From the NCBI GenBank assembly GCA_963921825.1, contig OY997594.1, positions 11,041,001 through 11,105,000 of the forward strand: a DNA stretch of 64,000 nt. The letters run 5' to 3'. Shown here in pieces: positions 45,948-57,464 of the stretch. Origin of the DNA: Erodium maritimum (lineage: Eukaryota > Streptophyta > Magnoliopsida > Geraniales > Geraniaceae). A model generated the notes under the pieces. The model was not told where the DNA came from. It did not search any database and saw only the letters and a list, made by a program, of their open reading frames with translations. A program made the position numbers and the translations under genes. Each line of letters begins with the position of its first letter. Position 1 is the first letter of the stretch.

Positions 45948-48900
45948 ATGAAGATTTTCGTGAAGACCTTGAAGGGAACGCACTTCGACATCGAAGTCAA
46001 GCCCGAGGACACGGTTCGTCTCTTGATTTTCGTCATGATTTTTTTAAAAAATTGATGTGAAATTTATAGGCCTTTGTCTATGTATGCCTGTTTCCAATTA
46101 TGTCGATGCCTTATTGTTCTAATTCTGCTTCTTACGAAATTGATATCAGATTAGGTTTTTAGGGAGTACACTGGTATCCCATTGTGCCTTGACTTTAGGT
46201 ATAGTTTCATGGGTTTGATTGATAATTGGTATTGATTTTACATAAATTTTGTGACTGAAGTTGACGTGGGCTTGAATGTTGGATTAATGTTCACATTCTG
46301 ATTGTAGTCCTGCTGATATAGCATTTTGATTGTTCTGTGGCTGGAAATAGTTTGCTCTGCTAATTTCAATTGGGTACAACATTGCAATTGTTAGTGATGA
46401 ATATGACTTTCACCTGAAGATGATGCAATTGGAGGTTGTTTTACATGTGGCACACTAGTATGTATGAACTTCGAAGTCTATTTTCTGTAGTTGCTATCTA
46501 ATATTATATGACTTGGACTAGTACATTTGGGAGGTTGTCTGTCCATCCAATGGCATTGTCTCACCATGGCACATAAAATCAAAGTTGTATGCCATTGAAT
46601 TTTGGAGTTACAATACGGCAGATTTTGGATTGATTCCTATGCTTTGTTAACTTATAAACCTCAATGGTTGAGAACTGGTTAATTTGAAATATAATGCTCA
46701 GATGTGTTATTCAAAATCCATCCACCTATCTTGTGCATGTGGAACATCTTAAGCAAATTATCACAAATGCACAACATTAGAGGAAGTGTGTTTTCTGGAT
46801 TATATCTATTTATTTCTTGGATATAATTCTCAGTTCTTGTTCTGTTTTCAGTTCAAATTAAAATCTCAATCTTTCCCCTTCGAGGTTGTGCACACAATTT
46901 GCTATATTTTGTTGTCCTGTGCATGAACTAATATGTATGTGTTTGCGAGTTCTACCTTCTTGCGTGTCCAAGCATACTATGCCACACTCTAAATCATGGC
47001 TGCTCGTTACAGGTAGCTGATGTGAAGCAAACTATAGAAGCTGTCCAAGGAGCTGATACATATCCGGCCTCTTCGCTTATGCTTATTCACCAAGGGAAAG
47101 TCCTTAAGGATGGCACAACCATAGAAGAAAACAAAGTAGCTGAAAATAGTTTTGTTGTGGTCATGGTGTCAAAGGTATTATCGAACTTTTGATGTTTAAA
47201 ATGTTCTATATCAATTTTTGATATAATTTCTCATTGATTCGCTTTCTAGAGGCTTCTGTTTGGCTACTCAGTTTTTACCCAAGAGTTACTTCCCAAATTA
47301 AAATGTATAATGAGGTGTGAACGGAAGCTTAGCTTCTCTATATTACCTGGTGATATTTGTAAATAGTTTTGTTGGTGTTGTGAACGGAAGATTATCATTA
47401 TAAGGAAACAAGACATTGCAAAAATGAGTTTGGGGTTGTGAAAGCCTAAAATTTGGAATAGCTTCTTGATGTGGCTGGACCGATTTTCTCTTTGGAAATT
47501 ATGTTATCTAGTAGTGATGTCTGGTCTAGAGGCGCTGCTAGATTGTTTTGTTTCAAAGTTTATTAGGGTTTGGTGTCAAAACTGAATATGTTTATTTTCC
47601 CATTAAATTTGCTGCATACAAACAGAGAAAATCAGTTAGTGTTAATTGTTATATTTTTTCTGGGAATATTAACAGTCTTTTTTGTACTTAATTCGTTTGT
47701 ACTAATTTTTTTGTTGCACGCATTAAATGTAATAGACTAAGAGCTCATCTGGTGAGGGTTCAACAACATCAACTGTTCCTACCGCAAAGGTAAATAAATA
47801 TATAACGTGCTCGATGTAAAATATATCATTTGTATCATTTTTTATTGCATGTGTACATAGTTTTGGGTTGCTTTATCATCACCTCCTCTGAGTTGTATCA
47901 TCCGTCTCTTCTGCAATATTCATTACTGATTAATTTTTTTTTAAACCTGTAGCCATCAAGGGGAGGGGTATTAGCTCAAGTTAGAAAACTTGTGGTGGAA
48001 AGATTTTGTTTTTTGTCTTGTCGACTGTTCTCAGAGTAACATGATTTCTTGACCTGTCAAAGGTAGAAGTTGTGTGTTAGTTCAAGTTTCCGTTGGCATA
48101 TTTTGTCAAATGTAGACCTATTATCCTTGAGTCTGTTGAAGACGCAGTTGGCTTCTATGCCCTAGAATATAGAATAGTACAAGCTAATTCGAGTAAACTG
48201 TTTACAGATGCTCAATACGATCTTCCTAGAAAATAGATGCAAGCATGTTCATTGTACACATTCATGATTTATTGTGATGCCTGCTGCTTACAATATACAT
48301 ATATATATATATTCATATATTTAATTATTCATTTATTTCATATGTAGACTTCACAGACTAATGTGCCTACCCCTTCACCTCCAACATCAACGGCTCCCCA
48401 GGCTCCATTGGTGACCTCAACACTGTGAGCCTCGTTGCTTCAGATTTTTAATTGCATAACATATATATATATACACATATATTGATAGGTGTTCTGTTTA
48501 AATATCTTCTCTGTTGCAGACCTGCATCTGCTCCTGCTCCTGTTCCTGCTTCAGCCACTGCAGCGTATGACCTTTTCTTTTCTTATTTGATTTGTGCTGA
48601 GCTTGCTTGTTTCTCTGCCTTTTTTTCTTCCTGTTCTGATGTATACTTCCAAGTTTCAATTTCAAATTGTTGCTCATGGCATGTTTTTTTCCTCATCTAA
48701 ATATATAATGATGTTTGCTCAAACAGGCCTGTATCTGATGTGTATGGCCAAGCAGCATCTAATCTTGTTGCAGGGAATAACTTGGAGGAAACAATCCAGC
48801 AAATTCTGGATATGGGTGGAGGGACATGGGACAGGGATACTGTTCTAAGAGCTCTTCGTGTTGCTTTCAACAACCCGGAAAGAGCTGTGGAGTACTTATA

Positions 48901-50833
48901 TTCTGTACGTGCATCTTCATCTTTATTTGTTTTTGTATGCCAAATTTGCTTGCAGTCAAAAGTGGAAAGTGCCTCATGTATTTTTTTGAGAGTTGAATCA
49001 TTGCTTTTTGCCTATCTGTTACTGGAATCAATTTGGATCTAGTATATGGAGTAAAACAAATGGCCACTCTTTCACAGACGGAAGATTACTGAAATTAGGG
49101 AAGTGACATTATGCATGTTCTGTTATTGAAATCCACTTCTGGCTGTGGATGCCTTCTGCATTTTTTTTTGTTCTTCGGAGGTGGTGTATTGAGACGTATA
49201 AGTTTACTGAGTTTTAGTAAACAATTATCACTTTGGTGTTCATTTATGATCACTCATCTTTCTTTGAGGATTAAGAGTTATATTTCCACTGTGACACGAA
49301 CCCCTGCCTGACCACCAGGTCACAAGGCCTAACACTTGACCATAAGGACTATTATGATCACTCTTCTTTATTTAAAGATGAAGAAATAATAACCGGAGTG
49401 AACAGACAGTCATGGTTCAGATGATTTTCCCCCGTAATATGTAACCATTCTCTCTTGGTCTTATGCCAAGTTTGAATTATGTAGAGTGCTTAGGTATATC
49501 TTAGGTTACATGCTCTTAATAAAACAGAATCGCTTTAGTAATTTGCTTTTGTTTTTGGTATATATCTATATATTTGTGTCTTATGTTTTGTTTGCCGGCA
49601 TGAGTGAGCCACTACATAATTACATTTGGCCTCTTCATCTTGGTATTATTTATGGCTTCAAGAATTTGAGGTACCAAACTAGTTTATCTGGCTTTCATTG
49701 TTTATTTCATTTTATAATTTCTGTTTTTTTTTTGTAATTAATGCCAGGGTATACCTGAGCAAGCTGAGATTCCTCCTATGGCTCAACAACAGCCCACGCT
49801 GCCTGTCCAACCTGCTGTTAATCCATCGACTGGACCTAATGCAAATCCTTTAGACCTCTTTCCCCAGGTACTTCCTTTGCAATAACTACTGATTAGCTAT
49901 GATAAATTTTTGGTTTATGGATGCCTTTATTCTGGTAATAGGGCCTTCCCAACATGGGAGCAGCTGGTGGTGGTGCAGGTAACCTTGATTTTCTACGCAA
50001 CAGTCAACAGGTTTGTGTGGGTGTATCTGTGTTTGGTATACACTAAAATGTTATTATAATTTTGTAAAATATAATTTCTGCTCTTATTTCAGTTCCAGGC
50101 CTTGCGAGCTATGGTTCAAGCTAATCCACAAATATTGCAGGTTCTTTCTTTTCCCATATTCACATGAGTTCCTTCTCTGTTCATTCATAGGTCATTCTCT
50201 AAGTTGTCAATTTTTTTTCTCATTGACAGCCAATGCTTCAAGAATTAGGTAAACAAAATCCTCAGCTAATGAGACTTATTCAAGAGCATCAGGCGGACTT
50301 CCTACGATTGATCAACGATCCTGTTGAAGGGGGAGAGGGGTGAGTGACTGTTATATCAGTTATGTACATGGCTGAGTATGAATGTTTATGGTTGATCATT
50401 AGTGATGCCCTTTTAACAGGAACGTTCTAGGCCAACTTGCTGCAGAAATGCCACAGTCTGTAACTGTCACTCCTGAGGAGCGTGATGCTATAGAACGTGT
50501 AAGTTCTCTAAATTGTGTGAATGAATGTGATCTAGGAACTTCATATTTGGCATTACTGGTTAATAAGGTTTTATTGTATGAGCTCGATATGGCTTTAGTA
50601 TCTGAACTTAGAAATACATATCTTTTACATCAAAATGAGTGTTTTGCCTTCTTACATTAGTTCTGCCATTTTGATTATCAAAAATAGTTATTTGTTCGTT
50701 TATTGTTTGTTTACAGCTGGAGGCTATGGGGTTTGATAGAGCACTTGTGTTGGAGGTATTCTTTGCCTGCAACAAGAATGAGGAGCTGGCTGCCAACTAC
50801 CTTTTGGATCACATGCATGAATTTGAGGACTGA
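45948..50833 (+). CDS. RAD23: RAD23 ubiquitin receptor / DNA-repair protein, 12 exons, 374 aa
   Basis: RAD23 carries ubiquitylated proteins to the proteasome and stabilises XPC/RAD4 in nucleotide excision repair, in nucleus and cytosol. Exons: 45948-46013, 47013-47174, 47736-47789, 48348-48424, 48520-48564, 48727-48904, 49748-49867, 49942-50010, 50093-50140, 50230-50339, 50420-50498, 50717-50833. All introns are GT-AG and the phases join without a break. Domains: ubiquitin-like 1-76 (starts [31 protein letters not shown] is the hydrophobic patch); a Ser/Thr/Pro/Ala linker 77-145; UBA1 about 150-194 ([29 protein letters not shown]); STI1-type XPC-binding region about 227-305 ([27 protein letters not shown]); UBA2 about 327-373 ([18 protein letters not shown]) with the FED end. 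The start resembles the Arabidopsis RAD23C/D type. The gene looks intact; the small linker exons 3-5 are the likeliest to vary by splicing. Confidence 0.95.
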
Positions 50834-51950
50834 TTGAGGATAGCAAGATTAGTTTGATTTATCACTCTCTCCCCCAAATGATAACAAGTGCAAACGTAGA
50901 TAATTTTATCATGATGTTGAATTTTGCCAATGAAAAATTGTTTTTATCTTGTATTATTTTATTTTAATTTTATGTGGTCACTGGTTTCTTAAATAAGGTT
51001 TCATTGGCAGAATAATAATGTGAAGGTATAATCATTCTTCACGCACTCCGACCCCATCTGCCTCAGCTTCTGTCATATCCATGCAGCGGAAAATTGACAC
51101 TGACATGAATAGGTTGTGCTTGCATTTTGTTTTTGTCCAAACAGAAATGGAGACTTTGATACAAAATGTGTGATTTGAGCATTTGAATGTAACTTTACCT
51201 GAGTTCTTGTTGGACCATTTTCTGGAGTTGAGGCTACGTTTTAAGCTGTTTTGAGGTTAATCTTATACGTATGATGATATGTTTGTCTAACACAACTTGT
51301 TGATATGTTCTCGGTTCAAAATGAAGGGCATAAATGATTATTATCATCCTGGGAAAATAAACACATTCCACAACCGCTCACAATAGCAAGCCGTGGGAGA
51401 ACAATTCTTGTGTAAGATTCGAAGGACCCATATGGCCATGAGTTTGTAGCAGAAGGTCCAAAGACAAAGACGTGGAGGGGCAGCACAGTACATATATATT
51501 AATTATTTAAGACTCTTACGTGACTCTTTTGCGTTGACTACACATTTCATACAGTAATGCCAAAATATATGCAGTAATCCCATTAAATGGATGATTGAGA
51601 TTGCTCATCCATAAATGCCAAAATAACTCAATCATTCACTCTCTGCTTCTTTGAATCTTCTAGCTCCATGTTTTGTGAATATTTATGTCCGTTGCACTCT
51701 TGTCCATAAATATTTTTCCATGCAACGTATACCATATATGCCGGGACTCAAATGGTCCTCAAACCACAAGTCAGTTACTAGAAATATTTATTTCTTAGTT
51801 TCGCTGTCCAAGATCAACTTTTATTAAGGCACACCGGTTGTCCCAGTAGACAAACCGAAGAAAAGATAAAAAGATTTGTACATAAGAACATATACATCAA
51901 GACGATTATATATAGGGGATCATGATTCGAAATTCATATGGTGATTAAGA
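50834..51950 (+). other. 3' flank of RAD23 and intergenic DNA
   Basis: Presumed 3' UTR to about 50960. There is no perfect AATAAA; A-rich words near 50925-50940 may serve as poly(A) signal. The remainder to 51950 is AT-rich with no gene recognised. Confidence 0.4.
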
Positions 51951-52031
51951 CGATTTGTAATGCGCACCCTTAAACTTAAGAGCAATCACATTGTACGTGC
52001 TATCATCCACGCACCACGCACCAGGCAACTC

Positions 52032-52102
52032 GTTGATGTGGTGCGTGGTTCGCACACGCACGATGTGTCGTGCGTGGTTCGCGAACCACGCACCACATCA
52101 AC
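52032..52102. repeat. Perfect 22-bp inverted repeat
   Basis: GTTGATGTGGTGCGTGGTTCGC does not appear here in full; in short, the arm at 52032-52053 (start GTTGATGTGG, end GGTTCGC) is the exact reverse complement of 52081-52102, with a 27-base loop. Repeated GTGCGTGG / CCACGCACC words continue on both sides. Subterminal repeats of this kind bind Harbinger ORF1/transposase in characterised elements; whether these do is inferred. Confidence 0.85.
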
Positions 52103-52329
52103 GCGAGTCGTGTGGTTCGGCCGCGTCCAATCAATGCCTGCTACGTGGCAGGGAGAAGGAAAAAAAATCGAATGGTTATTATTATAATTTTTGAATCAAA
52201 ATAATTAATTAAAAAATATAAACAACAATTTTTCTACACCTATAAATACCCCTTCTCCCATTCATCCAACCCACACCATTTCTCTCTACTTTTCTTCTCC
52301 AAAATTTACACATTTATATGGATCAACAA

Positions 52330-52860
52330 TGTCTGACAGCGAGGCTCAAACGTGGGAGGAGCTCGAAGCCGAACGTCTCGAGGTGGAAGCCAAACTTCGT
52401 GCTTGGGAGCAACGACTTCAGCAGAGGACCGACAAAATGGTGCAGAGAGCAATGCCATAAATCAACACATGGAAGCAAATAATCGAAAGTGGGGAAGGTT
52501 CCCGACGAGAGATTCACAAAGGTCGGCTCGATGCCCATAACCAACTGATGAGGAGTTATTTCGTCGAGAACCCAATCTATGGGCCCGAGATGTTCAGGCG
52601 TCGATTTCGTATGTCCCTACCACTATTTTAACGAATTATGGATACGGTTGCGACGCAAGACGGTTACTTTGTCCAGAAGGCCGACGATTTCGGATGTTTG
52701 GGGTTATCGACGCACCAGAAATGCACCGCCGCGATCCAAATGCTAGCGTATGAGTGCTTAGCCGATTCATTGGACGAAAACCTACGTATGGAGATAAGTA
52801 CTATACTCAAATGTTTAGAACGTTTTTGTAAGGCCGTTATTGAGGTGTTCATGACCAGGT
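52330..52860 (+). pseudogene. Harbinger transposase, N-terminal remnant
   Basis: Frames in succession follow the N-terminal part of plant Harbinger transposases: a Glu/Arg-rich start (from about 52330), then NPIYGPEMFRRRFRMS with a preceding RSYFVE (52550-52615). Next is GYFVQKADDFGCLGLS, QKCTAAIQMLAY, a DSLDENLRMEIST block and LKCLERFCKAVIEVF (52660-52850). The frame changes near 52625 and 52450, and the catalytic DDE domain is missing. Confidence 0.75.
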
Positions 52861-52900
52861 TAAATTTTTTTCCGATACACTCGTTTATATCTTACCCACA

Positions 52901-53452
52901 AAATAGTTAATAAACAAGAAAATGTAATAAGAAGAGAGAGGGTGAAGACGAGAGGTGAGGCATGAAATGCAAGGACGAACAACCTTGAGTTCGAGACTTT
53001 GAGGTGTCGTGAGTATGAGGGAGAAGAGATAAGGAAGGATGAGGGAGGACATAACTGTAGGTTCGATGCTTCAAGGTGTCGTTGGTTTGAAAGAAGACAT
53101 ATTAGGAAGGACGAGGGAGAGATGGCGTTATGTGGTTGAAATAGAGAAGGGTAAAAATAAATTTTAAGAGACATAGTAACTTGATCATTTCCGAAAAAAG
53201 TTGGGTCATGTACATGACACATAACCATTTCGATCCAAAAATGGACGGAATTGAGTAAAGTGAAAGTTTCGAAAAATTACGGTTTCTTGGAGACCAAAAA
53301 AATATTTAAGTGTATTTATAAGAAAATCAGAAATGGTTAAATGTAACCAGGTGAAAATGTCTTCGAACATATAAATATATAAACTGCAGATTTAAGGCAA
53401 TGATAATTGCAATTCATGACGTTTTTATTGAAGTTTCTGTCATATATTTGTA
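52901..53452. other. AT- and purine-rich spacer
   Basis: Purine-rich (GAGGGAGAAGAG-type) to about 53150, then AT-rich. A loosely repeated word GGAAGGA(T/C)GAGGGAG occurs near 53030 and 53105. No gene seen. Confidence 0.35.
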
Positions 53453-53466
53453 TTTTTCAAAAGAAT

Positions 53467-54332
53467 CGCTTTTGGTTCGTTCCTTCTTTCATTTATCGAT
53501 AGAGCCAAATATAAATCATATAAGATATACCCTTACGATCGAGTTAGTAGTCCAGAACCCCCACTAGAAGCAAGTGTACCGACATTCTAGGCCAAATTAA
53601 TGGAATCTTAGTAGGCAACCTAGGATACAATCTAGAGACCAAATTATCCGGCGCGATAGAGCAGACGCAAGGAGTTAAATTCCTTGTCGGTGAGTGTTTG
53701 AGCTGTTAGGGTACTTGAGCGACCCATTCCCAAGGAAGACGGGAAAAAAGAACTGACATGTAGTGAGATCCAATGCCCCCCCCCCCACCCCCGTAGTCGG
53801 GTCCCATCTCTTGAGACTCATGGCCTTCGACAAGGGTACATTGCAGACCTCATCAGTAACTCTGTGTCTTCATCCCTCTACTGAATTGGCTGGTCAGGAT
53901 TGACCTCGTCGTCATCATCTTCATGATCGTCAAACGAAACAACACTCTTTCTTCCTTGGATTGAAAGTAGGCCAACAAGCATCAAAGCAGACGAAGGATG
54001 GTCCCTTGTCCGGTAGCGAGAAGCTGACGACGACGTATCCTACAGAGAACAACAGATATGCCAACAAGGGATAGAAACAGTGAAGAATCAGACTTAACGT
54101 GGCGGGAGGGAGGGGGTGAAGGTCCAATCTAAACCGGGATTTAAGCTTGGTCGTAGAAAGAGAAAGATTCAAAGAGAAGTCGGGTAGGAGAAATCCGTTG
54201 TAACCTTTTGAATATTCTAAAAAAGAAAGGAGGAAATAGAATTCAACCGAGAAGAATGTAGCCACTAACAACCATAAACGACGATAACAAGACGCATTGA
54301 GAACATTAAGGCTTCTAGATCTCTAAAGCTTT
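53467..54332 (-). mobile_element. Probable retroposon remnant, minus strand
   Basis: The 3' part resembles that of the element at 14003-15758 (AGTCCAGAACCCCCA, CCGACATTCTAGGC). TTTTTCAAAAGAAT (53453-53466) and TTTTTCAATAGAAT (54333-54346) could be a TSD with one mismatch, but no clear tail lies at the left end. A C-run (53778-53793) and no coding capacity. Confidence 0.45.
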
Positions 54333-54387
54333 TTTTTCAATAGAATTATCAAGTCACTTTCTTAACCATTATTTTATATTACTGTTC

Positions 54388-55472
54388 TGTCACGCCCCGA
54401 CTGATTTATCAAGTTTTGTCCGCGCCCGAGCGCGCTCTTCGGTTGAGACACGTTTCGACGTGCCGGTTTTGGTGTTCGCCGAATACGGCGATATGATTAT
54501 TCGGCAAGGGCACGGTTCTACGTGCGATTTTTGTGGGAGCTCGAGACGACGAGCTTCCCGGTTGATCGAAGCACGACATTGCGTGCTAGCTTTACTCGTC
54601 GTGGTCGTTTCGACCCGACCTTGTGTCCTTGACCAGCCAAGACCATGCATGACCCGTGCATGATTGTGTCTTGGTGATCATTTGATCTTGCCTATGTGGA
54701 GAGGTACTTGCTTGTGCCCCCGTGTGGAAATTCAAGCTCATGGCAAGCTTAGCACAAGCCTAACATGTGTTGCCACACGCCAATACCAAGCCACACACAT
54801 GGAGAACATCATCCAACACATGAAGACCACATTCCATCACACGGCTACAATACCAAGGAAGGATCATTTTGATGGTATTGAATACATGATCAAGTGGTGC
54901 AAGTTGAAGCATTTAGCTTAGCCATTAAGACTTGGGTAATTGTGTAGCCGAGTTGTATAAATAGGGTAGTTAGTTGTTAGTTTAAAATCATTCACCCCCT
55001 TTGATATTCCTAGGCTTTGTATAGAGTTGTACCCGTAGCACTTGTACAAACCTCTCTTCCATTATAATGTCAAAGTTATTTCAAAGCAAAATCAGTACCT
55101 TGTTCTTTAGTTAATAGTGGTGGTTTTGCATCTTGGTTGACAAAGTTCCCTTGGTCCGATCACGTATGCTTCCGCAGCGCACCGATCTCAAAAGACCGAT
55201 TTGAAACCGATCATTCCGAGTACCGAGCGAGCCGAGAGGACCGCGACGAGAGCCGAGTCGCACGTCACAAGGAAGATTCGTCGGGCGTCACAAGTGGAAT
55301 CAGAGTTAGTTCACGGGCGCTCCGAGACAAGACCTCTCGGGCCATCGCAGAAGGCTGACTTGGGACAGGTTCGGCGAAGTTTCCCTGTCCAAGTGCCAGG
55401 CGTCCGTGTGAGCGAAGCTAGGGCGTCAGTATCAGAGCCTGGCCCGGTCCGCTCACCTCCCAGGGCGTCACA
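54388..55472 (+). mobile_element. 1.1-kb solo LTR with a 4-bp TSD
   Basis: Starts TGTCACGCCCCGACTG and ends CAGGGCGTCACA; GTTC stands immediately left (54384-54387) and right (55473-55476). A TATA box (TATAAATAGGG, 54956) sets plus orientation, followed by a T/C-rich stretch with transcript-like leader sequence to about 55140. The ends are nearly inverted copies of each other (TGTCACGCCC / GGGCGTCACA). Close to the right end stands GTATCAGAGCCTGG (about 55428), similar to a tRNA-Met primer site. The copy may thus hold an LTR edge plus a remnant of internal DNA. Confidence 0.7.
54956..54963 (+). promoter_or_regulatory. TATA box of the solo LTR
   Basis: TATAAATA, followed by AGGGTAGTTAG and a pyrimidine-rich leader; the usual core promoter of a plant LTR. 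Confidence 0.6.
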
Positions 55473-55642
55473 GTTCACTGTCAAAAATACGATTGTGTAA
55501 TTGTTTAAAGTCATGAAAAAATAAATATTTAGAAAATATGGGGTCGTTTATGTACTTGTGTATTAGAAATAGGTTATTTGGAGCAAAGCTGGACTAAATA
55601 TAGTGTTGAATAAATGCAAAAAATCATTTAGGACAACAACTT

Positions 55643-57448
55643 TTCTTTAAGCGAAAAGTGCAATTGTTATTTGAAATTGATTACATTATCGTGTATCGGG
55701 GAACAGATTCCCCGACTACCAGAAGGTCAGTACTAATGAACAATGGTTCAGTGAGACTTTTAATATCAGAGCCGACACAGACGGTATTTTGACGCCCTTT
55801 AGGCAATGAAAGAAGACGGGGGAAAGGGTTCCGGAGATCATGAGGGACCTCGACGGTAATGGTGATGGTGGGAGGCAAAACATCGTCTAGGGACCCCTCC
55901 CAGGGGAAATCTCCGATGCACAGACGGTGCGTCATTCCCCCCGGTGGGGCTTCTTCCCCGCCTGTGACAAAGCGTCCCCCTCAATAGTAGGCGAATCCCT
56001 CTTCCGAGCTCCAACAACCCTGTCTTCATGAAGTACGGGCGCGAGAGCTTCAACAATATGCGCCTCTATTTGGATGCGTCCTCTACCTCTAAACCCTCCA
56101 ATTGGGGATGCACAAGAGGTAGCAATCGAATCAACCGAGGGCCGAACAACTCCTGCCCCCAGGACATATTGGTGTACAAAAGATCCCGGGAGGGAGGGAG
56201 GGGACCACCCATGGCGGCCTATCGCGGGTGACATATTAGGAGCCCGACTAGGGAGTCGGTGACCCAGATTAGGGAACGGGTCCAGTGTGACGCCGACTTC
56301 CCCTTGTCGAGGTGACTAAAATTAGGTAGCGGGTCCAGTATCAACGGTCTTGGTGCTGCATCCCCCAATGCCCAGCCACGGGCATTGCACGCTTCAGCCA
56401 CAGCGCCCAGGTGCTGGTGGTACCTGCGACTCCGACGGAATGCCGAAAGACGGTAACAGAGCTAGGGAGCCGGCGTAGGTGGACACCGAGCCACAACCCT
56501 GGCAGGAGCCGGGAGAGACACCCTCACTACCCGGGGCAAATGATCCAATGCTCTCCTCCTCCTCCACATCCAACTTCGGGAAACCCGGGTGGAAGATGTC
56601 TCCACCATGCCCCACCGCGTTCCACCACGATCACGAGTCTAGCCCCAAGACCAAGACTTCACCGGTGTGACCGAGACGGCGACTGAAAAATCCAAAACGT
56701 CCGTAACTGACCCCCTCCGAAGACGAGGAGATCGAGGCCGCAACAACTCTAGCGGAGGCAGAACCCTAGACCGGGCGGTAGTTCCCAAAGCGAGGTCACG
56801 GCGACGGGTTGCCCAAGGGGGGTGGATTCGGGTTCGGACCACGGGAATATGACATGTGGCTTAGAGGCGAAGTCACTGAGACCCGCCGCACTCCGCTCCG
56901 ACGCTCCCACCGTTGGCGATTGAAAGCGACAACCAGGAGGTTGGGGGACGATCCTCGCAGAGCAAAGGTCTCCGTCGAAATCAACGAGTTTGAGATAAGG
57001 GCCACAGAACCCACCGACAGAGGAGGCCGGGGTGAGCCCTGTGGAAGGGAGGAAGAGGGTGATGGCGGTATGAGGGAAGGTGAGGGTAGTGGTGGGAAGA
57101 GGGTGGGGATGGGAGGGCCAGGCGAGGCCAACGAACAAGATCGGGGTTGCATGACCATCGGACTGGGAGGCTCCGAGATTTCAAGAGGGGTGGAAGAGGG
57201 TTGGGGAAAGGCCAGCAACTCCCATCCGTATATAAACTCCGCACCAGGCGTGGTCTGCGAGATCATCTGGACATGATAGGTGAACACGGGGACGAAAAAA
57301 CCGAATGCCCTAGACGACGCAGCAACAGAAGCGACAGACGGTACCTCATAACAGCAAACTAGGGCTAGAATTCTCCTAAGAGAGGATTGTTCCTATGCTA
57401 ACTAGAGAATAAGGATTAGTTCGTTCCGAGTAAATTTGCAATTAGGTT
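55643..57448 (-). mobile_element. Complete 1.8-kb retroposon, family A 3' end, TSD-flanked
   Basis: TTTAGGACAACAACTT (55627-55642) and TTTAGGACAACGACTT (57449-57464) form a 16-bp TSD with one mismatch. The 3' third (55660-55910) is the family A module found at 15787-16627 and 30115-31041. The 5' half (56745-57420) is the module also seen at 1-645. So one element joins two modules otherwise seen apart here. Minus-strand frames (56796-57287 and others) are Pro/Ser/Arg-rich with no recognised domain and are probably LINE 5' leader or eroded ORF1. Confidence 0.8.
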
Positions 57449-57464
57449 TTAGGACAACGACTTA

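Larger units (their letters stand above)
51980..52900 (+). mobile_element. 5' fragment of a PIF/Harbinger element
   Basis: The start near TTAAGAGCAATCACATTG (about 51976-51993) looks like a Harbinger terminus next to a TTA target, followed by a subterminal hairpin, a TATA box (TATAAATA, 52241-52248), a CT-rich leader and coding remnants. Sequence after about 52860 is unrelated, so the 3' half with the DDE domain is lost. Relatives of its missing ORF1 may be the two ORF1-like remnants in this window, although they are not adjacent. Confidence 0.65.
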
